From DATJGR01 sp963812255 (lineage in GTDB: Bacteria; Pseudomonadota; Gammaproteobacteria; Pseudomonadales; Azotimanducaceae), in assembly GCA_963812255.1 (NCBI GenBank), contig CAWEUM010000006.1, forward strand, positions 1-64,000: a stretch of 64,000 nt of DNA, read 5' to 3'. Below are positions 17,023 through 26,490 of this stretch, in pieces. The stretch's first letter is position 1, and every line of letters begins with the position of its first letter. The position numbers and the translations under genes are program-made. The notes under the pieces are model-generated. The model did not search any database and was not told where the DNA came from. It saw only the letters and a list, made by a program, of their open reading frames with translations.

Positions 17023-18144
17023 ATGAGAGTGCAAGCCATGGTGTGGTTATTCGCGATCGCCGCGCTGCTGGTTATCTTGTGGGCGGTTGCGCGGTTCCAC
17101 CTGAGCGGTTCGGACCTCACGCAATTCGACCAGCCGAAATCGCCGTCACTCGGCTCGCGAGACCGGCCGAGCCCCGAACTGCAGCCGATCCTGCAACAGC
17201 TCGCGTCGTTCGCACCCCACAGCGCAGATGTGCCGCGTAAGGAACGATTGCCGCGGATGCGCAAGTTGATGGATCAGATGGGTGAAGGTCTCGACCTCAA
17301 CGTCCGCATCGAAGCGGTGACGGTTGACGGCATGCCGTCCGAATGGGTCGTCGATCCGCACGCGTTACCCGGACGGCGTCTGCTGTATCTGCACGGGGGA
17401 GCGTTCACCATGGGCAGCCCGAAAAGCCATCGCGCGATCACCGCGAACATGTCGCGTGCGGCGCGAGCAGCGGTGCTCGCGATCGACTATCGGCTGATGC
17501 CGGAACACCCACGCCTCGATAGCATCGTCGACGCTCACAAGGCCTACCGCTGGATACTCGACAACGGTCCCGGCGACGAAAAGGCGCCACCCGAAAAGCT
17601 GTTCGTTGCCGGAGATTCGGCCGGCGGCAATCTCACGCTGATGTTGATCGCATACGCCCGCGACGTGGGGCTGCGTGCCGCCGATGGCGCAGTCGCGCTG
17701 TCTCCTGCAACGGACAGTACGTTCGCGAGCCCGAGCCTGCATCGCAACATGGCCACCGATCCGATGCTCGGCCCCCTGTTCGGTCGCATCACCCACGTGC
17801 CGCGCACGGTGCTGCTGCTGGTCACGTGGCTGAGCAATCGCATCAACCCCAGCGATCCGCGCATTTCGCCGGTCTACGGCGATCTATCCGGGCTCCCACC
17901 AGCCCTTATTCAGGCGAGTGAGACGGAGATGCTGATCGACGATGCGCGCCGCTATGCGAACAAAGCGCGCGCCGCGGGTTCCCCCGTAACGTTGCAGACG
18001 TGGGACGGCATGGTCCATGTATGGCATGCGTTCGTGCTCAGCCTGCCGGAGGCGCGCGAAGCGTTCGAGGAGATCGGCCAATTTTTCGAGCGTTGCGCAC
18101 CGACTTTGGTAATGGAGCAGTTGAACGGCGGCGCCACACGATAG
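17023..18144 (+). CDS. Membrane-anchored alpha/beta hydrolase (HSL/family IV esterase)
   Basis: A 373-residue enzyme with an N-terminal transmembrane anchor (MVWLFAIAALLVILWAVARF). It has the HGGA oxyanion motif (His124), the GDSAGG nucleophile elbow (Ser199), and a C-terminal His in MVHVWHAF, all hallmarks of the hormone-sensitive-lipase family. It hydrolyses carboxyl esters, probably of acyl or sterol type. The ATG at 17023 gives the anchor; 17038 is an alternative. It lies upstream of the acyl-CoA dehydrogenase and flavin monooxygenase on the same strand, with a 184-bp gap. Confidence 0.88.
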   Translation: MRVQAMVWLFAIAALLVILWAVARFHLSGSDLTQFDQPKSPSLGSRDRPSPELQPILQQLASFAPHSADVPRKERLPRMRKLMDQMGEGLDLNVRIEAVTVDGMPSEWVVDPHALPGRRLLYLHGGAFTMGSPKSHRAITANMSRAARAAVLAIDYRLMPEHPRLDSIVDAHKAYRWILDNGPGDEKAPPEKLFVAGDSAGGNLTLMLIAYARDVGLRAADGAVALSPATDSTFASPSLHRNMATDPMLGPLFGRITHVPRTVLLLVTWLSNRINPSDPRISPVYGDLSGLPPALIQASETEMLIDDARRYANKARAAGSPVTLQTWDGMVHVWHAFVLSLPEAREAFEEIGQFFERCAPTLVMEQLNGGATR

Positions 18145-18328
18145 CCGGCGCGAATTCCGCCATCCGGGCGCCGAGCTGCCGTGACGGGCGAGATGAAAAA
18201 AGGGAATCTGCAGTCCCTGGTTCATTCGATTATCCTCTCAGGTACTGACACCTGCGCTAAGGGGTGCTCGGCTAGAAGCGTCCCGCCGTAGCAGGTAGAC
18301 TCGCTCATATCAACGCGCGGAGACAGAT

Positions 18329-19510
18329 ATGTCCGACCTCGATGCCTTTCGCAAACAAACCCGCACATGGCTGCAGGCCAACTGTCCCGAAGGCGCGCGT
18401 GGCCCGGGTCAGATTGCCACCGGCAGTACCAAAATCAGGCTCGAACCCGATGTGGCACAGTGGCTGTCGCGCATGGCCGAACGCGGTTGGACCGCACCGA
18501 CGTGGCCTGCGGAATACGGCGGCGGCGGTCTGGCACCGGCCGAGGCACGCGTCGTGCAAGACGAAATGGCGCGCATCCGCGCCCGACCACCGCTGATGGG
18601 CATGGGCCTGGCGATGATTGGTCCGACGTTGCTGGAATTCGGCACCGCCGACCAGAAGCAGCGTCACCTGCCGAAGATCGTGCGCGGTGAAGTGCAGTGG
18701 TGTCAGGGCTATTCGGAGCCCGGTGCCGGGTCAGACCTCGCGTCACTGCGCACCCGCGCGCAGGCCGACGGCGATCACTTCGTGATCAACGGGCAGAAGA
18801 TCTGGACATCCGGCGGTATGACTGCCGATTGGATGTTCGCACTGGTGCGCACCGATCCCGATGCGCCGAAACACGATGGCATCAGTTTCGTGCTGTTCAC
18901 GATGGAACAGCCCGGGGTCACGGTGCGTCCCATCCGTCTGATCAGCGGCAACTCCCCGTTCTGCGAAACGTTCCTCGACAACGTGATTGCCAGCAAAGCG
19001 GATCTGGTGGGGGAACTGAACAAGGGCTGGACGGTCGCCAAGCGGCTGTTGCAGTTCGAGCGCTCCGGAATTGGTGGATTGAGCGGCGGCCAACGCGGCA
19101 GCCTTGGGGGTGACCTCGTCGATGTCGCGCGCAAATATTTCGGTTCCGACAAGCACGGCCGAATCGACGACGTCGCCGCGCGTGAGCGCGTGCTGCAGTT
19201 CAACCTCGACAGCGCCGCGTTTCGCCTCACGGTCAAACGGGTTACCGAAGAAAACAAATCGAACCGCACACCCGGTGATGCAACGTCGATCTTCAAACTG
19301 GTTGGCGCGACATTGCAGCGCGACGGCGCAGATCTCAAGCGTGATCTGATGGGCACGCGCGGCGTCGGCTGGGACAGTGATTGGTTCGAACCCGACGAAC
19401 TCGAAGCGACCCGCCAGTGGCTCTGGAGTCGCACCACCACAATCTACGGCGGCACCAACGAAGTACAACGCAATATCATTGCCAAACGCGTGCTCGGTCT
19501 GCCCGACTGA
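18329..19510 (+). CDS. Acyl-CoA dehydrogenase
   Basis: A 393-residue FAD enzyme of the acyl-CoA dehydrogenase family. Visible are the signature YSEPGAGSDLASL, the middle beta domain INGQKIWTSGG, and the C-terminal four-helix tract ending TIYGGTNEVQRNIIAKRVLG. It introduces an alpha-beta double bond in an acyl-CoA. The start ATG is preceded by GGAGACAG. It pairs with the next monooxygenase gene after 59 bp, as in operons for fatty-acid or terpenoid/steroid side-chain breakdown. The specific substrate cannot be assigned. Confidence 0.92.
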   Translation: MSDLDAFRKQTRTWLQANCPEGARGPGQIATGSTKIRLEPDVAQWLSRMAERGWTAPTWPAEYGGGGLAPAEARVVQDEMARIRARPPLMGMGLAMIGPTLLEFGTADQKQRHLPKIVRGEVQWCQGYSEPGAGSDLASLRTRAQADGDHFVINGQKIWTSGGMTADWMFALVRTDPDAPKHDGISFVLFTMEQPGVTVRPIRLISGNSPFCETFLDNVIASKADLVGELNKGWTVAKRLLQFERSGIGGLSGGQRGSLGGDLVDVARKYFGSDKHGRIDDVAARERVLQFNLDSAAFRLTVKRVTEENKSNRTPGDATSIFKLVGATLQRDGADLKRDLMGTRGVGWDSDWFEPDELEATRQWLWSRTTTIYGGTNEVQRNIIAKRVLGLPD

Positions 19511-19569
19511 GCGTTCGGACGCATTGGTGAGCGGGCCAATCGAACACAGATGCTCGAGACGGAACCACG

Positions 19570-21375
19570 ATGACTTCAGCAGACACCCTCAGCATCGATA
19601 AACAGGCGCTGCGCGCCAAATACGCGCAAGAGCGCGCTAAGCGCCTGCGCCCAGACGGCAACAGCCAGTACCTGGAGTTGCGGGGACAGTTGGCTCACTA
19701 CCTGGACGATCCGTATACACCGCGCAGCGAGCGAGCGCCCCTCAACGACTACGTTACCGTGGCGTTCATCGGCGGTGGCTTCGCCGGGCTCGTCACCGGC
19801 GCACGGCTGGTGGAAGCGGGTATCACGGGCGTACGCATCATCGAGAAAGGCGGCGACTTCGGCGGCACCTGGTACTGGAATCGCTACCCCGGCGCACAGT
19901 GCGATACCGCAGCGATGGTGTACATGCCGTTGCTCGAAGAAACCAGGCACATGCCGACCGAGAAGTACACGCACGCGCCGGAGATCCTGGAACACTGCCA
20001 GCGCATCGGGAGACAGTTCCAGTTGTACGACAACGCGCTGTTTCACACACAGGTCACGGACCTCGAATGGGATGACGCGCGCTCGGTGTGGATCATCCGT
20101 ACCAACCGCGACGACGAATTCACCGCCCGTTTCGTGGCGATGGGCACCGGTCCGCTGCACGTGCCCAAGCTGCCCGGAATATCGGGCATCGAGACGTTCA
20201 AAGGGCATTCGTTTCACACCAGCCGATGGGACTATGGCTACACAGGCGGCGATCCGCATGGCGAGCCGATGGTGGGCTTGATGGACAAGCGCGTCGCGAT
20301 CATCGGCACCGGTGCCACCGCGGTGCAATGCGTGCCGCATCTGGCTCAGTCCTGTCGGGAACTCTATGTATTCCAGCGCACGCCATCCTCGGTGGACGTG
20401 CGCAGCAATCGCGCCATTGATCCCAAATGGTTCGATTCCATTGCCACCGAGGGATGGCAGGCACGCTGGCTGGAGAACTTCACCGCCAACCAGACCGGTG
20501 GTCACGCGGCCGAGGATCTGGTGATGGATGGTTGGACGGATCTATCGCGACGGATCCGCGAACGTATCTCGTCTCTGGCGCCAGATCAGATGACCCCACG
20601 CAACATGCTCGCAGCCTACGAGGATGCGGACTTCGAAAAGATGGAAGAAATCCGTCGTCGCGCAGACGCCATCGTGAAAGACGCCGATACGGCCGACAAG
20701 CTGAAGGCCTGGTACGGCCAACTCTGCAAACGTCCCTGCTTTCACGACGAATACCTGCAGGCGTTCAATACGCCGCGCACGCATCTGATCGATACCGATG
20801 GCAAAGGCGTCGAGGCGATCACAGAGAATGGAGTGATCGTGGCCGGGCACGAGTACCCAGTCGACTGCATCATCTATGCATCGGGCTTCGAGGTGGGCAC
20901 GCCCTATGCCCGGCGCGCCGGCTACGACATGGTCGGCCGCGGCGGCCTGAAGCTCTCTGACTATTGGGCTGAGGGGATGCGTACCCTGCACGGCATCCAC
21001 GTCCACGGCTTCCCGAATGCATTCATCGTACAGCCCACTCAGGGCGCGAACCTGATTTCCAACGTGCCCCACAACCTCACCGAGTCGGGCAGAACCATCG
21101 CGACGGTGATCAAGCATGCGCTGGATCAAGGGATCGGGGAGGTGGAGGTCACCGAAGCGGCGGAGCAGGCGTGGATTGATCTGCTGCTGACCGGCGGTGG
21201 CCGCATGATCGGCTCACCGGACTGCACACCCGGTTACTACAACAACGAAGGTCAGGATCCCGGACCAGCGGCGCGGCTACACGTAGGCCATCCCGGTGGC
21301 GCGATGGCCTTCTTCAAGCACATCGACGAGTGGCGCAGTTCAGGAACTTTCGAGGGGTTGGAGTTCAGATCCTGA
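19570..21375 (+). CDS. Flavin-containing Baeyer-Villiger-type monooxygenase
   Basis: A 601-residue enzyme with two Rossmann motifs: FIGGGFAGL (near residues 66-74) for FAD and IIGTGATA for NADPH. Between them is FKGHSFHTSRW (210-220), the F-x-G-x3-H-x3-W fingerprint of Baeyer-Villiger monooxygenases. The first 60 residues form an N-terminal extension typical of cyclododecanone/acetone-monooxygenase-like members. It converts ketones to esters, which the neighbouring esterase could open. It is downstream of, and probably co-transcribed with, the acyl-CoA dehydrogenase. Confidence 0.92.
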   Translation: MTSADTLSIDKQALRAKYAQERAKRLRPDGNSQYLELRGQLAHYLDDPYTPRSERAPLNDYVTVAFIGGGFAGLVTGARLVEAGITGVRIIEKGGDFGGTWYWNRYPGAQCDTAAMVYMPLLEETRHMPTEKYTHAPEILEHCQRIGRQFQLYDNALFHTQVTDLEWDDARSVWIIRTNRDDEFTARFVAMGTGPLHVPKLPGISGIETFKGHSFHTSRWDYGYTGGDPHGEPMVGLMDKRVAIIGTGATAVQCVPHLAQSCRELYVFQRTPSSVDVRSNRAIDPKWFDSIATEGWQARWLENFTANQTGGHAAEDLVMDGWTDLSRRIRERISSLAPDQMTPRNMLAAYEDADFEKMEEIRRRADAIVKDADTADKLKAWYGQLCKRPCFHDEYLQAFNTPRTHLIDTDGKGVEAITENGVIVAGHEYPVDCIIYASGFEVGTPYARRAGYDMVGRGGLKLSDYWAEGMRTLHGIHVHGFPNAFIVQPTQGANLISNVPHNLTESGRTIATVIKHALDQGIGEVEVTEAAEQAWIDLLLTGGGRMIGSPDCTPGYYNNEGQDPGPAARLHVGHPGGAMAFFKHIDEWRSSGTFEGLEFRS

Positions 21376-21381
21376 CCGAGT

Positions 21382-22242
21382 TCACTGGTAAAGCGGCGAC
21401 GAATCCTTCATGAAGCGCAGCATCATGCGTTGCGTGACGATGAGTTGTCCCGATTCGTCGTGCGCGCTCGAGTCGAACCACATCGACTCGGTCTTAGGGC
21501 TCTCACTCAACGCGACCACCTGAGCCGATACCACGTAGGTCTGGTCCTGCAGAACAGGTCCGTTATGGTGCGCGACCTCGATCGCGCCAAACAGGCCGAC
21601 GCCACCGGTCTTGCCGATCGCCGCGGTGACGCCGCGCATCGGTGGACCCCACAACAGTTCGACCAGCAGCGACGGCGGTGCGATGGCGCCGCCCCACGGC
21701 GATTCATCCGCATACCACGGTGACGGCGCGCTGATCAGCCCGGAATCCAACCGTTGCCGAAACTGCTTCGCGTCGACCGCCAGCGTGTATTCACCCAACG
21801 ATTGTCCAATCTGAAGCGGCTTCAAGATGCGCAGCGAGGCAGGATCTGCGGGCTTCAGATCGCGGACCTTCAGCGCCGAGCGACTGTGGTCGTACATCGA
21901 AGCGGTACCGACCGACACCTGCATGCCATCGTCACGGAACATCGCAACGCCGATCTGGCTCTGCCGCGGCCGGGGCACCTCGTTCGTGACGCGAACGGAC
22001 TCACCATCGACGGTCGCATTGATGAAATACAGTGACAGCGCGCCGCGCTCGAACCATGCCGCGCCGAACGTATCGAGGAGCGCGGACGCGTACTGGTCCA
22101 TGTGGATGTTGCCGGCGACCGTGCCGCCACGAAAGCCCAACTTCGCCGCCGTCGCATCGTCATGGATGCTGCCCTGACCCGCGTCAGCGGACCAGTTTCG
22201 CGCGCGCCACAACGGATATTCGATCTGAGTTTGTTCACTCAT
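21382..22242 (-). CDS. Double-hotdog-fold protein (MaoC/thioesterase-like)
   Basis: A 286-residue protein whose two halves each look like a hotdog fold. The N-terminal half carries LGFRGGTVAGNIHMDQYA, reminiscent of the MaoC/hydratase active-site helix. The C-terminal half has SPWGGAIAPPSLLVELLWGP and ends with beta strands. No clean catalytic Asp/His pair can be assigned, so hydratase versus thioesterase is open. It converges with the monooxygenase gene (7 bp between stops). The acyl-CoA context supports a CoA-thioester substrate. Confidence 0.6.
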   Translation of the reverse strand: MSEQTQIEYPLWRARNWSADAGQGSIHDDATAAKLGFRGGTVAGNIHMDQYASALLDTFGAAWFERGALSLYFINATVDGESVRVTNEVPRPRQSQIGVAMFRDDGMQVSVGTASMYDHSRSALKVRDLKPADPASLRILKPLQIGQSLGEYTLAVDAKQFRQRLDSGLISAPSPWYADESPWGGAIAPPSLLVELLWGPPMRGVTAAIGKTGGVGLFGAIEVAHHNGPVLQDQTYVVSAQVVALSESPKTESMWFDSSAHDESGQLIVTQRMMLRFMKDSSPLYQ

Positions 22243-22255
22243 ATCCGTCCGTCCC

Positions 22256-22636
22256 TCAAAATTTCCAACTCAGATAGCCAATCAGCACCGCGAGACTGAA
22301 GAAGATCGAGATCACCCCGGCAAACACCTGCTTCTCCGCGCGCGTCCGTGAAGCGATGAACGCCCGAGTTTCGTCCGTACTCATGCGCTCCACCGCCAAC
22401 GTGAGCCGGTAACGCGTGTTCGCATCGGGTCGTTTCGGCAGCATCGAGAACAGCTCCGGTGTCTCTCTCAGGCGGTCATAAACGTTCTGAAACGCCAACC
22501 CGGTGTGATCAGCCACCACGTTTGCCGTCAGCGCCTGCCTGGGATGTTCGCGAAACGCGTCGACCAACCTGTTCAACGTTTCGCCGCGACCGCAAAATCG
22601 CAAACGGGTCATTGGAACAGACGCAGGGCGGGCCAT
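22256..22636 (-). CDS. Hypothetical protein with C-terminal membrane anchor
   Basis: A 126-residue protein. The first part (ETLNRLVDAFREHPRQALTA, NVVADHTGLAFQNVYDRLRE) looks like a winged-helix or other helical domain. One transmembrane helix ends the protein (VFAGVISIFFSLAVLIGYLSW), giving a tail-anchored topology. The stop lies 14 bp before the hotdog-fold gene's start, so they likely form an operon. I recognise no named family. Confidence 0.6.
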   Translation of the reverse strand: MARPASVPMTRLRFCGRGETLNRLVDAFREHPRQALTANVVADHTGLAFQNVYDRLRETPELFSMLPKRPDANTRYRLTLAVERMSTDETRAFIASRTRAEKQVFAGVISIFFSLAVLIGYLSWKF

Positions 22637-22762
22637 GGCAGTGATCTATCGGTTGCGGAGCGACTGGCGGTCGTGGAATCGACGGTACCGGGGAATAATG
22701 CCGTGCTTCGCGCAAATAGAACAGCCGTTCTGCAAGGGTACGACCCGAATCGGCCACGACCT

Positions 22763-23227
22763 TCACACCGCGCCGGCCCTCGCACGCCAATGCCGTCGAA
22801 CCGGCCGCGTTCCGGGGCGTCCGACCTGTTCCCAGTAGCCCCACATCGAAGATTCGATTCGGAGGTGATAGATCGGGTCGTCGCGATCGAACGCGCCGAA
22901 TCGTATTGCCTGATGAACGCGGCTGCACAGTTGCGAATCGTTGATGGGTTCGGCGCGGCCGGCGATGCGAAACTCTTCGTCGTCCGCGGCAAGAAACGCG
23001 TGCAGCACATAGCGCCCGTCGCGATCTAGATCGCGGCGCTTCGGTGTCGATGCGCCGACACTCAGATACACACCCCGCTCACAAAAGATCGGGCAAACCG
23101 GGGCCAGATGCAGGGCCTGATGAACCGTCGCAATGAACCCGATCGCGATACCGTCGTGCTGCGTCAACAGGCGGATACCCGCCGCCGCGAAGTCGGGCGC
23201 AGCGCGCTCGAATTCGGCCCAATCCAT
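22763..23227 (-). CDS. Pyridoxamine-5'-phosphate-oxidase-like flavin split-barrel protein
   Basis: A 154-residue protein with the small FMN-binding split-barrel fold: strands around IAIGFIATVHQALHLAPVCP, a Ser/Thr-Arg/Lys tract (GASTPKRRDL), and RYVLHAFLAADDEEFRIAGR. The C-terminus carries HLRIESSMWGYWEQVG. FMN or F420-type cofactors are typical. The ATG at 23227 sits 14 bp after the stop of the toroid-fold gene, so they are probably one transcript. The longer open frame up to 23362 lies inside that gene and is rejected. Substrate unknown. Confidence 0.65.
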   Translation of the reverse strand: MDWAEFERAAPDFAAAGIRLLTQHDGIAIGFIATVHQALHLAPVCPIFCERGVYLSVGASTPKRRDLDRDGRYVLHAFLAADDEEFRIAGRAEPINDSQLCSRVHQAIRFGAFDRDDPIYHLRIESSMWGYWEQVGRPGTRPVRRHWRARAGAV

Positions 23228-23241
23228 CACATTCCCGTTTT

Positions 23242-24102
23242 TCACAGACGTTCCCACGCGCGCAGCGTCGCCATCGCATCGAGCGTCCACCTGCCGCGCC
23301 ACTCGACCATCGCCCCTTCGCTCGGTGGTTGGAAGCGGACCGGCCAGCCACCGTCGGCACATTGGCAGGCGATCAAATCGTCCAGATGGCGCTCGAGCAA
23401 CGCATCGTGGAAAATTTCGCGCGCTGCATGGTCGGGTTGCGGAACGAAATGCAATGGCGTGACGCCGTAGCGGGTTACGGGTGTCTCGACTACGAAGAAC
23501 GAAGCATCCTCCAGCGCAACGCGCAGCGTTCGTAGAAGCGTTGATCGAGGCTCGCCGTGCGGCAGCATCGAGGCAAACTGAACGGCGTACAGCAAGTGAT
23601 GCGCTTCATTGATGTGCGCTGTCTCGAGATGGCGCAGACACTGTTGTCTGGCGTGATCGAGCCAGGGATGACGCACGCCGTGCCACTCGAGTAGCGCCAC
23701 CGATCCCAGGGTTCGATCGAGAGTCGGTTCCGCACCGGTACCGACCTGCCAATGTCCGGCCGCCGGATAATCCAATGCGCCGCTGAGGTACGCGGGCAAC
23801 GCGGCATCCGCGCGCGCGACGCTCGCGAGATAATCGGCGCAACCATGCGCGATGTCTGGACAACGCAGATTTGCCTGTTTCAGAAGCGTCAGACCCATTT
23901 CAGTGTGCAATGGCTGGCTGTGCGGCGTGCGCAGATCCGGTTCGAGCGCGTGCCCGAAGCCGCCGTCGGCATTGCTGTAGGCGCTCAACGCGGCGATCAA
24001 CCCGTCCGCTGCCGCCCGGTCGAACACCACCTCGAACACCGCGCGGTCAATTCGCCTCGCGTTGGCGTAGATGAACTCGCGCGCTCTATCCTCTCTTCGC
24101 AT
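23242..24102 (-). CDS. Prenyltransferase/squalene-cyclase-like alpha-alpha toroid protein
   Basis: A 286-residue protein with repeated helical hairpins and QW-like motifs such as YSNADGGFGHALEPDLRTP and CQCADGGWPVRFQPP, as in the terpenoid cyclase/prenyltransferase toroid superfamily. It lacks the Asp-rich catalytic motifs of true cyclases, so it is probably a non-cyclase toroid. The start 24102 (after AAGAGAAC) is chosen over 24162, because the divergent WYL regulator begins at 24170 and needs promoter space. Confidence 0.6.
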   Translation of the reverse strand: MRREDRAREFIYANARRIDRAVFEVVFDRAAADGLIAALSAYSNADGGFGHALEPDLRTPHSQPLHTEMGLTLLKQANLRCPDIAHGCADYLASVARADAALPAYLSGALDYPAAGHWQVGTGAEPTLDRTLGSVALLEWHGVRHPWLDHARQQCLRHLETAHINEAHHLLYAVQFASMLPHGEPRSTLLRTLRVALEDASFFVVETPVTRYGVTPLHFVPQPDHAAREIFHDALLERHLDDLIACQCADGGWPVRFQPPSEGAMVEWRGRWTLDAMATLRAWERL

Positions 24103-24169
24103 GACTGGTTCTCTTTCAAGTTCCCGCCTATGCTCGCGCGTAAAGACGTCATCCAGTGTCATATATTCG

Positions 24170-25156
24170 ATGCGTGCCGATCGGCTGATTGCCATGCTGC
24201 TGCGTCTGCAGACTCATGGTGGCACCACCGTCGCCGAATTGGCCACGCGCTTGGCGGTGTCCAAACGCACGGTGCTGCGAGACGTCGATGCGCTCTCCGG
24301 ACTTGGCGTGCCCGTCTACACCGAACGTGGCCGCAGTGGCGGAATCCGCCTGCACGCAGGCTACACGACGCAGTTGAGCGCGCTGTCGCCGGTCGAAGCC
24401 GAAGCAATCGCGCTGGTGGGCGCGCCGTCGATCGTCGGCGGACTGGGCCTCGAAAGGCAATTGGCCACCGCGCTGCAGAAACTCACGGCGGCGGTGCCCG
24501 CGGCGCACCAGTTGCGCGCACAGCACGCCCGACACCGGCTGCTGTTCGACACAACGCCGTGGTTCGGCAACCCGGCAGCGCCTCCACTGCTCGATCAGTT
24601 GCGCACCGCTGTCTGGGCCGATCTGGTCTGCGATCTCGATTACGAGCGCGCCGACAAGGTCGCCAACAGCTATCGCGTAAAGCCGTACGCGCTCGTCGCC
24701 AAGGTCGACGTCTGGTACCTCGTCGGCGACACGCCGCGCGGAATGCGAGTGTTTCGACTGGCCCGAATCAGGCGCGTCGACGTGACCAACGCGTCGTTCA
24801 AGCGCACTGCATCATTCGATCTGGCCGACTTCTGGCAAGCCTGGTGCAAACGATTCGAATCCGATCTCGGGGCGCGCTACTACGTGGATCTGTGGCTGAC
24901 CCCAACCGGAAAGCGGTTGGTGCTGGACCGGTTCGGCGCCTGGCATGCCGAAGCACTGGCCGCCTTCGACGATCGTGCCCAGCGCTGCCGCGTCAAACTC
25001 GACCTCGAGCGTGAAGATATTGCGGTCAATACACTGTTCGAACTCGGCCGCGAAGCCACGTTGATCAGACCGCGACGGCTTCGCCGCATACTGGAACGGC
25101 GCGCGCGCGATGTGCTGGACGCTGCGCACCTCGATAGATACGTCAGGCGGCGCTGA
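24170..25156 (+). CDS. WYL-domain transcriptional regulator (YafY family)
   Basis: A 328-residue regulator. The N-terminal winged helix is RADRLIAMLLRLQTHGGTTV then LATRLAVSKRTVLRDVDALS, as in DeoR-like HTH_11 domains. The WYL domain follows, with KVDVWYLVGDTPRGMRVFRL, and a C-terminal WCX-type extension ends the protein. WYL proteins sense ligands, often nucleic acids or nucleotides. It is divergent from the toroid-protein/flavin-barrel pair and may control it. Its last 14 bases overlap the convergent hmgA 3' end. Confidence 0.85.
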   Translation: MRADRLIAMLLRLQTHGGTTVAELATRLAVSKRTVLRDVDALSGLGVPVYTERGRSGGIRLHAGYTTQLSALSPVEAEAIALVGAPSIVGGLGLERQLATALQKLTAAVPAAHQLRAQHARHRLLFDTTPWFGNPAAPPLLDQLRTAVWADLVCDLDYERADKVANSYRVKPYALVAKVDVWYLVGDTPRGMRVFRLARIRRVDVTNASFKRTASFDLADFWQAWCKRFESDLGARYYVDLWLTPTGKRLVLDRFGAWHAEALAAFDDRAQRCRVKLDLEREDIAVNTLFELGREATLIRPRRLRRILERRARDVLDAAHLDRYVRRR

Positions 25157-26447
25157 AATTCGACGTGATACCGCGCCAGCAATCGGTGTAGTGTTTCTGC
25201 AGGGTCGGCGCTTCCAGCGCATATCGGGTCGGCGCGATCACGTAGCGCGACTCGAACATGATCGCCAGCGTTCCGTCGATTCGCTCGGGCGCGAGTGGTT
25301 GCGTGGATCCGCGCTCGAACACCGCCGCTTCGGGGCCGTGGGGCGTCATCGAGTTGTGCAGACTCGCCCCGCCGGGTAGAAATCCAACCGGTTTCGCATC
25401 GTACACACCGCGAATGAGTCCCATGAATTCGCTCATGACGTTGCGGTGATACCACGGCGGCCGGAAGGTATGTTCGGCCACGCTCCATCGCGGCGGAAAT
25501 ATCACGAAGTCGACATTCGCGACCCCCCGCGTGGCCGAGGCCGACGTCAGTACGGTGAATATCGACGGATCTGGGTGATCGAAACTGACACTGTTGATGA
25601 CATTGAAGCGCGCGAGGTCGTATTTGTACGGGGCCGAATTGCCGGTCCACGCGACGACGTCCAGCGGCGAATGGGTGAGCGGCTGCGCAAAGAAGCCGCC
25701 GCAGAACTTGGTGATCAATTCGAAGTGGCCGGCGCGGTCTTCGAACGCCGCGACGGGATAGAGGAAGTCGCGATCGTTCGCGAATCCGTTGGCACCGACC
25801 GGTCCCCGCTCGGGAAGCTCGAACGCGCTGCCGTAGTTCTCACAGACATAGCCGCGCGCATCATCGCCGTTCAACGCCACACTGAACACCAGCCCGCGCG
25901 GGATGACGGCGATTTCACCGGGCGAGACCCCCAACGCGCCGCATTCCGTCGCCAAGCTCAGTGCGCCACTCTGCGGCACGATCAGTAGTTCGCCGTCCAC
26001 GCACGCAAAGAAACGCCCGGACATGGACCGGTTCGCCGCGTAAAGATGCACCGCTATCCCCACCTGCCCCCTCACGTCGCCGTTGGCGGCATAGGTGGTC
26101 AAACCGTCCACGAAGTCGGTGGGTCCATCCGGGATCGGTAGCGGATCCCAACGCAGCGGGTTCGGCGGTGGCGCTACTTCGCTGATGGGCCCACTGCGTG
26201 CGTGGGGCGCGACGTTCGGAGCGGGCACGAAGTCGCCGCGTGTCACCGACGGGCGAATGCGATACAGCCACGTGCGGCGGTTGGCGGCGCGCGGCGCGGT
26301 GAACGCAGTGGTACTGAGTTGCTCGGCGTAAAGTCCATGCGCGATGCGTTGCGGACTGAATTGACCCACCGGCAGCGTGCCCGCCAACGCTTCGCTCTGA
26401 TGCTCGTTGCCGAATCCACAGAGATAGCCGCCGACCGCATCCGTCAT
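25143..26447 (-). CDS. hmgA: Homogentisate 1,2-dioxygenase
   Basis: A 434-residue enzyme that opens homogentisate to maleylacetoacetate in tyrosine/phenylalanine breakdown. The conserved start GGYLCGFGNEHQSEAL, the C-terminal metal-site region VAEHTFRPPWYHRNVMSEFM and GGASLHNSMTPHGPE are all present. The ATG at 26447 is preceded by GGAG, giving the standard length; upstream in-frame codons are rejected. It lies 43 bp after hppD on the same strand, an operon for two consecutive steps. Confidence 0.95.
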   Translation of the reverse strand: MTDAVGGYLCGFGNEHQSEALAGTLPVGQFSPQRIAHGLYAEQLSTTAFTAPRAANRRTWLYRIRPSVTRGDFVPAPNVAPHARSGPISEVAPPPNPLRWDPLPIPDGPTDFVDGLTTYAANGDVRGQVGIAVHLYAANRSMSGRFFACVDGELLIVPQSGALSLATECGALGVSPGEIAVIPRGLVFSVALNGDDARGYVCENYGSAFELPERGPVGANGFANDRDFLYPVAAFEDRAGHFELITKFCGGFFAQPLTHSPLDVVAWTGNSAPYKYDLARFNVINSVSFDHPDPSIFTVLTSASATRGVANVDFVIFPPRWSVAEHTFRPPWYHRNVMSEFMGLIRGVYDAKPVGFLPGGASLHNSMTPHGPEAAVFERGSTQPLAPERIDGTLAIMFESRYVIAPTRYALEAPTLQKHYTDCWRGITSNFSAA

Positions 26448-26490
26448 GATCTGCTCCATTCGTCGGCCTGACAAAGCGCGACGCCACGCG